NCBI GenBank assembly: GCA_022822245.1
Contig: JAJECB010000096.1
Location: forward strand, 1 to 10,023
Direction of reading: 5' to 3'
DNA: 10,023 nucleotides
Origin: Gammaproteobacteria bacterium
Lineage (GTDB): Bacteria; Pseudomonadota; Gammaproteobacteria; HK1
Position 1 is the first letter of the stretch. Each line of letters opens with the position of its first letter. Below the pieces are notes generated by a model. That model had not been told where the DNA came from. It searched no databases and saw only the letters and a program-made list of their open reading frames with translations. Below are positions 6,763 to 10,023 of the stretch, piece by piece. The position numbers and the translations under genes are program-made.

Positions 6763-7527
6763 ATGGACGTAGCGGGACACGCGGCGCTGGTGACGGGCGG
6801 CGGCTCGGGGATGGGAGCGGAGACGGCCCGCGCGCTCGCCGCGGCGGGCGCCCGGGTGGCGGTGCTCGACGTGAACATGGACGGCGCCTCCGAGGTCGCG
6901 GCGGAGACGGGAGGCATCGCCCTCGAGTGCGATGTCGCGGACGGGCCAAGCGGGGAGGCGGCGGTCGCCGCCGCGCGCGAGGCGCACGGCCCCGCCCGCA
7001 TCCTCATCAACTGCGCCGGGGTCGGGACCCCCGGCCGGATCGTTTCGCGCACCGGACCGCTGCCCCTCGAGGACTACGTGCGGGTCGTCAACATCAACCT
7101 CGTCGGCACGTTCAATCTCATGCGGCTCGCGGCGGCCGGCATGACCGGTCTCGACCCGGTCAACGAGTCGGGCGAGCGGGGGGTCATCATCAACACCGCC
7201 TCCGTCGCCGCCTACGACGGGCAGGTGGGGCAGCCCGCCTACGCCTCGTCCAAGGGCGGGGTGGTGGCCCTCACCCTCCCCGCCGCCCGCGAGCTCGCCC
7301 AGTTCGGGGTGCGGGTGCTCACCATCGCCCCCGGCCTCGTCGAGACCCCGATGCTCCGCGCGCTTCCGCCCGAGATCCAGAAGAGCCTCGGCGACTCGGT
7401 TCCGTTCCCGCGGCGGCTCGCCCGCCCCGACGAGTTCTCGCGGCTTGTCATGCACATCATCGACAACACGATCCTCAACGGAGAGACGATCCGGATGGAC
7501 GGGGCGGTCCGACTCGCGCCCCGGTAG
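6763..7527 (+). CDS. SDR family 3-hydroxyacyl-CoA dehydrogenase (HSD17B10-like)
   Basis: This 254-residue short-chain dehydrogenase has TGGGSGMG (residues 11-18) for NAD binding, N112 in NINLVGTFN, S147 in INTASVAA, and Y160 and K164 in YASSK. These form the catalytic tetrad. The stretches GVIINTASVAAYDGQVGQPAY, TIAPGLVETPML, FPRRLARPDEF and LNGETIRMDGA follow the human HSD17B10 (type II 3-hydroxyacyl-CoA dehydrogenase) pattern closely. The likely reaction is NAD-dependent oxidation of 3-hydroxyacyl-CoA or 2-methyl-3-hydroxybutyryl-CoA in beta-oxidation or isoleucine breakdown. GGAGGAGGG ends 6 nt before the ATG, a strong ribosome site that fixes the start. The length is normal for the family. 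Confidence 0.9.
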   Translation: MDVAGHAALVTGGGSGMGAETARALAAAGARVAVLDVNMDGASEVAAETGGIALECDVADGPSGEAAVAAAREAHGPARILINCAGVGTPGRIVSRTGPLPLEDYVRVVNINLVGTFNLMRLAAAGMTGLDPVNESGERGVIINTASVAAYDGQVGQPAYASSKGGVVALTLPAARELAQFGVRVLTIAPGLVETPMLRALPPEIQKSLGDSVPFPRRLARPDEFSRLVMHIIDNTILNGETIRMDGAVRLAPR

Positions 7528-7561
7528 GGCGCAACCACCTGCCGTCGCTCCCTCGTAGCCC

Positions 7562-7585
7562 GGTTCGGCGGCCCTGAGCCGGACC
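7562..7585 (+). terminator. Weak stem-loop after the SDR gene
   Basis: GGTTCGGC and GCCGGACC pair into an 8-bp stem with one G-U pair and an 8-base loop, 35 bp after the SDR stop. No T-run follows, so it may be an RNA-processing or stabilising hairpin, or nothing at all, rather than a true intrinsic terminator. Confidence 0.3.
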
Positions 7586-7675
7586 AGCCCCGAGGAGCGG
7601 GCGGCGGTGGTCCCGTCACCGAACGAGCACCACCCGCGCAGGCGGGGGCATCGGCCAGGAACTGGAGGAGAGAAA

Positions 7676-8398
7676 ATGGCGTACTTCGAGCGAGGCGAGG
7701 TCAGCCTCCACTACGAAATCCACGGAAGCGGCTTCCCCATCCTGTTGTTCGCCCCCGGCGGCCTGCGGTCCGCGATCCCGTTCTGGCGGAGCGCGGAGTG
7801 GGACCCCATCGAGGCGCTGTCGCCCCACTTCCAGGTCATCGCCATGGACCAGCGCAACGCCGGAGAGTCAACGGCGCCCGTGACCGCCGGCGACGGCTGG
7901 CATACCTACACCGAGGACCATCTCGCGCTGCTCGACCACCTCGAAATCGAAAGAGCCCATCTCATGGGCGGATGCATCGGCGGGCCGTACTGCTTCGGCG
8001 TGATCGAGAGAGCGCCGGGGCGCGTCGCTTCCGCGGTCCTCCAGCAGTCCATCGGCAACGACGGCACCAACCGCGAGGCCTTCTTCGGGATATTCGACGG
8101 GTGGGCGAACGAGATGAAGGAGTCCATGCCGTCCGTGTCCGACGAGGCGTGGACAAGCTTCCGGGCGAACATGTTCGACCGGGATTTCGTCTACAACGTC
8201 TCGCGCGGCTTCGTCGCGACCTGCAAGACGCCGCTCCTCGTGCTGATGGGGAACGACCCGTACCACCCGGAGGTCATATCCCGCGACATCGCGGACCTCG
8301 CCCCGAACGCGCGGCTCGTCGAACACTGGAAGGATCCGGAAGCGGACGGCACGGCCTCCACCGTGCTCGAGTTCCTGCGGGAGAACACCCCGGAGTAA
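7676..8398 (+). CDS. Alpha/beta hydrolase with a Cys nucleophile
   Basis: This 240-residue alpha/beta hydrolase has an oxyanion-region motif LLFAPGGLRS near residues 23-32 and DQRNAGES after the third strand. The nucleophile elbow MGGCIGG places C100 where most members carry serine. D194 (GNDPYH) and H217 (VEHWK) complete a likely triad. A cysteine nucleophile is known in dienelactone hydrolases and occurs in a subset of small hydrolases with the GGCIG pattern; the substrate is unknown. The frame is open further upstream, but GGAGGAG at 7664-7670 lies 5 nt before the ATG at 7676, and the family fold starts there. It follows the SDR gene by 148 bp and probably serves the same catabolic set. 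Confidence 0.85.
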   Translation: MAYFERGEVSLHYEIHGSGFPILLFAPGGLRSAIPFWRSAEWDPIEALSPHFQVIAMDQRNAGESTAPVTAGDGWHTYTEDHLALLDHLEIERAHLMGGCIGGPYCFGVIERAPGRVASAVLQQSIGNDGTNREAFFGIFDGWANEMKESMPSVSDEAWTSFRANMFDRDFVYNVSRGFVATCKTPLLVLMGNDPYHPEVISRDIADLAPNARLVEHWKDPEADGTASTVLEFLRENTPE

Positions 8399-8413
8399 CC
8401 CTGTGTCTGCCCT

Positions 8414-8719
8414 TCATGACCCGTCGTCCCGGAAGGCGCGGGAAACGTCCATGCTCGGGTGAAGCAGGCGGAGCACCGTGATCCCGTCTTCGCCCTCGCG
8501 ATAGAAGGCAACGTGCCGGGCGACTGAAAACGACCGCACCGAGGGCCCCACGTCGCCTCGTGCACGACCCACGCCGGGTGCCAGTGCGAGCTTCCGGATG
8601 CCGAGCTCAAGCTCCTCTCGATAGAGCCGCGCCTGTTTCGGGCCCCAGGTCTCCCTGGTGTAGCGGGCGATATCCCGAAGGTCGGCCAGCGCCCGCTGCG
8701 TGAAGTCGTAGCGCGGCAT
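8414..8719 (-). CDS. ParE/RelE-family toxin
   Basis: This 101-residue protein has the ParE pattern: MPRYDFTQRALADLRDIARYT at the N-terminus, TWGPKQARLY in the second helix, GVGRARGDVGPSVRSFSVARHVAFYRE in the sheet, and VLRLLHPSMDVSRAF at the C-terminus. Such proteins poison gyrase (ParE) or cleave mRNA at the ribosome (RelE); the W..QA..Y helix and the GR.R..........F...H...Y pattern favour ParE. Its ATG shares one base with the antitoxin stop (TGATG), so translation is coupled. It converges with the hydrolase gene, with only 15 bp between the stop codons. The frame is open well upstream, but that part overlaps the antitoxin and is spurious. Confidence 0.9.
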   Translation of the reverse strand: MPRYDFTQRALADLRDIARYTRETWGPKQARLYREELELGIRKLALAPGVGRARGDVGPSVRSFSVARHVAFYREGEDGITVLRLLHPSMDVSRAFRDDGS

Positions 8720-8985
8720 CAGTCTCCGAGTACTCGATCCATGGCCGCGAACGCTTCGGCGCCGCTGACCACCCGGCCGGCTTCCAGATCCGAAAGCCCG
8801 GCCTCCACCTCGCGGCGGAGCTGTTCGAGCTTGAGCCGCTGATGAGTCTCGAACTCGTCCATCGACATCAATACCGCGACCGGCCGGCCTTTCTTCGAGA
8901 TCGTGAGCGGCTCGCGCTGCGCCTTCTCCAGAAGCGCGCCGAAGTTCGTCTTGGCTTCCGTGGCGGGAATGCCTTTCTCCATCAT
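8719..8985 (-). CDS. Phd/YefM-family antitoxin
   Basis: This 88-residue protein begins MMEKGIPATEAKTNFGALLEKAQ and continues EPLTISKKGRPVAVLMSMDEFE, the standard Phd/YefM DNA-binding domain. A charged C-terminal tail (from about residue 50) would wrap the toxin. An upstream GTG at 9015 would add ten residues, but GGAGG at 8992-8996 lies 6 nt before the ATG at 8985, so that start is preferred; the second ATG follows immediately. As in other members, the antitoxin and the complex probably repress their own promoter through the inverted repeat upstream. Confidence 0.9.
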   Translation of the reverse strand: MMEKGIPATEAKTNFGALLEKAQREPLTISKKGRPVAVLMSMDEFETHQRLKLEQLRREVEAGLSDLEAGRVVSGAEAFAAMDRVLGD

Positions 8986-9017
8986 CAGAATCCTCCACCA
9001 TCGCCTGTCACACACTT

Positions 9018-9049
9018 ATTTTGAGCTAAACAATCATAATGGTCAAAAT
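9018..9049 (-). promoter_or_regulatory. Promoter and operator of the Phd/ParE operon
   Basis: In an AT-rich patch within a GC-rich window, the minus strand reads TTGACC (9046-9041), a 17-bp spacer and CAAAAT (9023-9018). A perfect 7-bp inverted repeat, ATTTTGA at 9018-9024 and TCAAAAT at 9043-9049, covers both hexamers, as expected for an autorepression operator. The -10 match is poor; TATGAT on the same strand is an alternative -10. The transcript would start near 9011. Confidence 0.5.
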
Positions 9050-9065
9050 GGTGATACGAATTAGC

Positions 9066-9192
9066 ACAGGCGGCTCGCCCGCTTGGTCAGCCGACGATCA
9101 GGCGAGGCCGGAGGGAGGGTGACGGCGGGCGGGTCCGGAAGCCGTGCGGACGCGGTTTGGCGTGCGCGAGTATCTCCGTCCCGGGCCCGCCG
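9066..9192. other. Spacer without recognisable gene
   Basis: This is GC-rich sequence between the toxin-antitoxin promoter and the fold-back element. I see no convincing coding frame, RNA gene or terminator in it. Together with the neighbouring element it belongs to a gene-free stretch from 8986 to 9540. Confidence 0.5.
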
Positions 9193-9304
9193 CTAGCCGC
9201 AATATTTCACCGATGTTCGTCGCGAGGGCGCCAAGATGCTTGTGGTAGTGGGCCGCACGGACCGAAAGAGCGCATTCGCGCTGCTGAAGGGCGAGCCGGA
9301 AGAA

Positions 9305-9329
9305 GACGAAGCACCGGTGGTGCTTCGTC
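9305..9329. repeat. Perfect 11-bp hairpin inside the fold-back element
   Basis: GACGAAGCACC pairs with GGTGCTTCGTC across a 3-base GGT loop. It is one of two strong hairpins near the middle of the element and could be a structural feature of its RNA or single-stranded DNA form. Confidence 0.8.
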
Positions 9330-9337
9330 CCGGCGAG

Positions 9338-9363
9338 CGGGCAATCCAAGGATGGATTGCCCG
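9338..9363. repeat. Perfect 10-bp hairpin inside the fold-back element
   Basis: CGGGCAATCC pairs with GGATTGCCCG around a 6-base AAGGAT loop, immediately after the first interior hairpin. Smaller stems follow (CCTGC/GCAGG, CTGCG/CGCAG, AGCGC/GCGCT), so the right half is densely structured. Confidence 0.8.
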
Positions 9364-9481
9364 GCCTGCAAGCGAAGCAGGGACTGCGGAGCGCAGCAGG
9401 TAGTCGACACTAGCGCTACGCGCTGTTGAAGCGGCTTGAGGGAGTACGGCCCGCTACCGCAAGCAGATTGGTGTCCGCAGC

Positions 9482-9511
9482 AGGACATCGGTGAAATATG
9501 GCGGCTAGAAT
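9482..9511 (+). promoter_or_regulatory. Candidate promoter at the right end of the fold-back element
   Basis: AGGACA (9482-9487), an 18-bp gap and TAGAAT (9506-9511) give a 4/6 and 5/6 match to the standard promoter. The -10 straddles the element's end, while the -35 lies inside the element. The transcript would start near 9518, just before the GGAG ribosome site of the aldolase gene. The promoter is predicted only by pattern. Confidence 0.35.
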
Positions 9512-9540
9512 CGAGAAGTCGTCACCACCGGAGACCAGCG

Positions 9541-10023
9541 ATGAGTGCCGTCCTGTCCGCCGTGGAACCCGTTGCCACCGATCCCGAGGGCGTCGAACGC
9601 ACGCTCCGGGTCCAGCTCGCCGCCGCGTACCGGCTCGTCGAGCACTTCGGGTGGTCCGAGCTCATCTACGGGCACCTCACCGTGCGACTCCCCGGCGAGA
9701 CGCCGACCTTCCTCATCAACCCCTACGGGCTCAACTACGACGAGGTCACCGCCTCGAGCCTGGTGCGGATCGACGTGGACGGGAACGTGGTGGGGGAGTC
9801 GAACTACCCCGTGAACCGGGCCGGCTTCGTGATCCACTCCGCCATCCACATGGCGAACTCCGTCAACAAGTGCGTGATGCACACCCATACCCGCGCCGGG
9901 ATGGCCGCCGCGGCGCTGGAGGAAGGCCTGCTCCAGGTGCACATGTACTCGACCGGCTTCCATAACCGGATCGCCTGCCACGAGTACGAGGGACCGAGCC
10001 TCGACCTCGGCGAGCGAGAACGC
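9541..10023 (+). CDS. Class II aldolase/adducin family protein (partial, C-terminus outside window)
   Basis: The first 161 residues are present. The features are LRVQLAAAYRLVEHFGWSELIYGHLTVRLPG, FLINPYGLNYDEVTASSLVRIDVDG, then VNRAGFVIHSAIHMA and the zinc-binding HTHTRAGMAAAALEEGL. This is the fold of class II aldolases such as fuculose-1-phosphate aldolase and of the adducin head; many bacterial members act as aldolases or decarboxylases on small sugar acids. The third zinc histidine would lie past the right edge. The start ATG at 9541 has GGAG at 9530-9533, 7 nt upstream. The substrate is unknown. Confidence 0.9.
   Translation, partial: MSAVLSAVEPVATDPEGVERTLRVQLAAAYRLVEHFGWSELIYGHLTVRLPGETPTFLINPYGLNYDEVTASSLVRIDVDGNVVGESNYPVNRAGFVIHSAIHMANSVNKCVMHTHTRAGMAAAALEEGLLQVHMYSTGFHNRIACHEYEGPSLDLGERER

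Larger units (their letters stand above)
9193..9508. mobile_element. Non-coding fold-back element with terminal inverted repeats (MITE-like)
   Basis: Terminal inverted repeats of 24 bp lie at 9193-9216 and 9485-9508 with a single mismatch; the outer part reads CTAGCCGC and the inner part ATATTTCACCGATGT. A second, subterminal pair lies at 9237-9255 and 9447-9465 with 17 of 19 bases complementary, at almost the same distance from each end. The interior folds into further perfect hairpins. CTAG at both ends may be a 4-bp target duplication, because it is its own reverse complement; the element proper would then be 308 bp. No transposase is encoded, and the only notable frame is 56 codons. This fits a MITE mobilised in trans, family unknown. 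It ends 32 bp before the aldolase start codon. Confidence 0.75.

Noticed and set aside
4960..7455. An 831-codon minus-strand frame opposite the ATPase and SDR genes
   Set aside because: Both plus-strand genes have full catalytic motifs; the opposite frame has none and spans two unrelated genes.
9098..9349. Minus-strand frames across the fold-back element
   Set aside because: They arise from the inverted repeats, have no family match known to me and no ribosome site. Such frames are commonly mis-annotated in repeats.
9236..9403. A 56-codon frame inside the fold-back element (MLVVVGRTDRKSAFALLKGE)
   Set aside because: It runs through perfect hairpins and the inverted-repeat arms, so its open state is better explained by the structured element than by a gene. 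No ribosome site precedes it.

Overview
This is a GC-rich bacterial window. Alternative starts (GTG, TTG), Shine-Dalgarno sites and 1-4 bp gene overlaps are all bacterial. I cannot name the species. A soil or marine high-GC lineage (Gemmatimonadota, Proteobacteria or similar) would fit, but nothing diagnostic is present. The window looks like a metabolic backbone into which mobile, defence-like and toxin-antitoxin-like pieces have been inserted.

Layout. (1) Bases 1-2730, minus strand: a DUF433 antitoxin-like gene, a DUF5615 PIN-like toxin gene and a large protein form one tightly packed transcription unit. The large protein matches the long N-terminal region of bacterial SNF2-type helicases and runs off the left edge. 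(2) Bases 2731-2926 separate divergent genes. (3) Bases 2927-3541, plus strand: a small unnamed partner protein overlaps an MNT-type nucleotidyltransferase gene that is broken by an 11-bp tandem duplication. (4) Bases 3585-4544: a 3-hydroxyisobutyrate-dehydrogenase-like enzyme. (5) Bases 4545-6591: a spacer holding a 5' relic of an SDR gene, then a 585-residue OLD-like ATPase with a Toprim-like C-terminus. (6) Bases 6763-8398: an SDR dehydrogenase of the 3-hydroxyacyl-CoA type and an alpha/beta hydrolase with a cysteine nucleophile. (7) Bases 8414-8985, minus strand: a Phd/ParE-type toxin-antitoxin pair with an AT-rich promoter and operator. (8) Bases 9193-9508: a non-coding fold-back element with terminal inverted repeats, resembling a MITE. 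(9) From 9541: the start of a class II aldolase/adducin family gene that leaves the window on the right.

How the genes may work together. The dehydrogenase, SDR, hydrolase and class II aldolase would suit catabolism of branched-chain or acyl-CoA-linked carbon compounds; this is inference from family membership and position. The ATPase gene lies between the first two of these enzymes and is flanked by a short direct repeat derived from the SDR gene's ribosome-binding and start region, which suggests local duplication and replacement. The three toxin-antitoxin-like modules and the fold-back element all sit in the spaces between larger genes.

Most notable observations: the fold-back element lying 32 bp upstream of the aldolase start; the exact 11-bp duplication that breaks the nucleotidyltransferase; the DUF5615 protein lacking its first conserved aspartate while placed directly ahead of a helicase-like gene; and the SDR-start relic next to the OLD-like ATPase.
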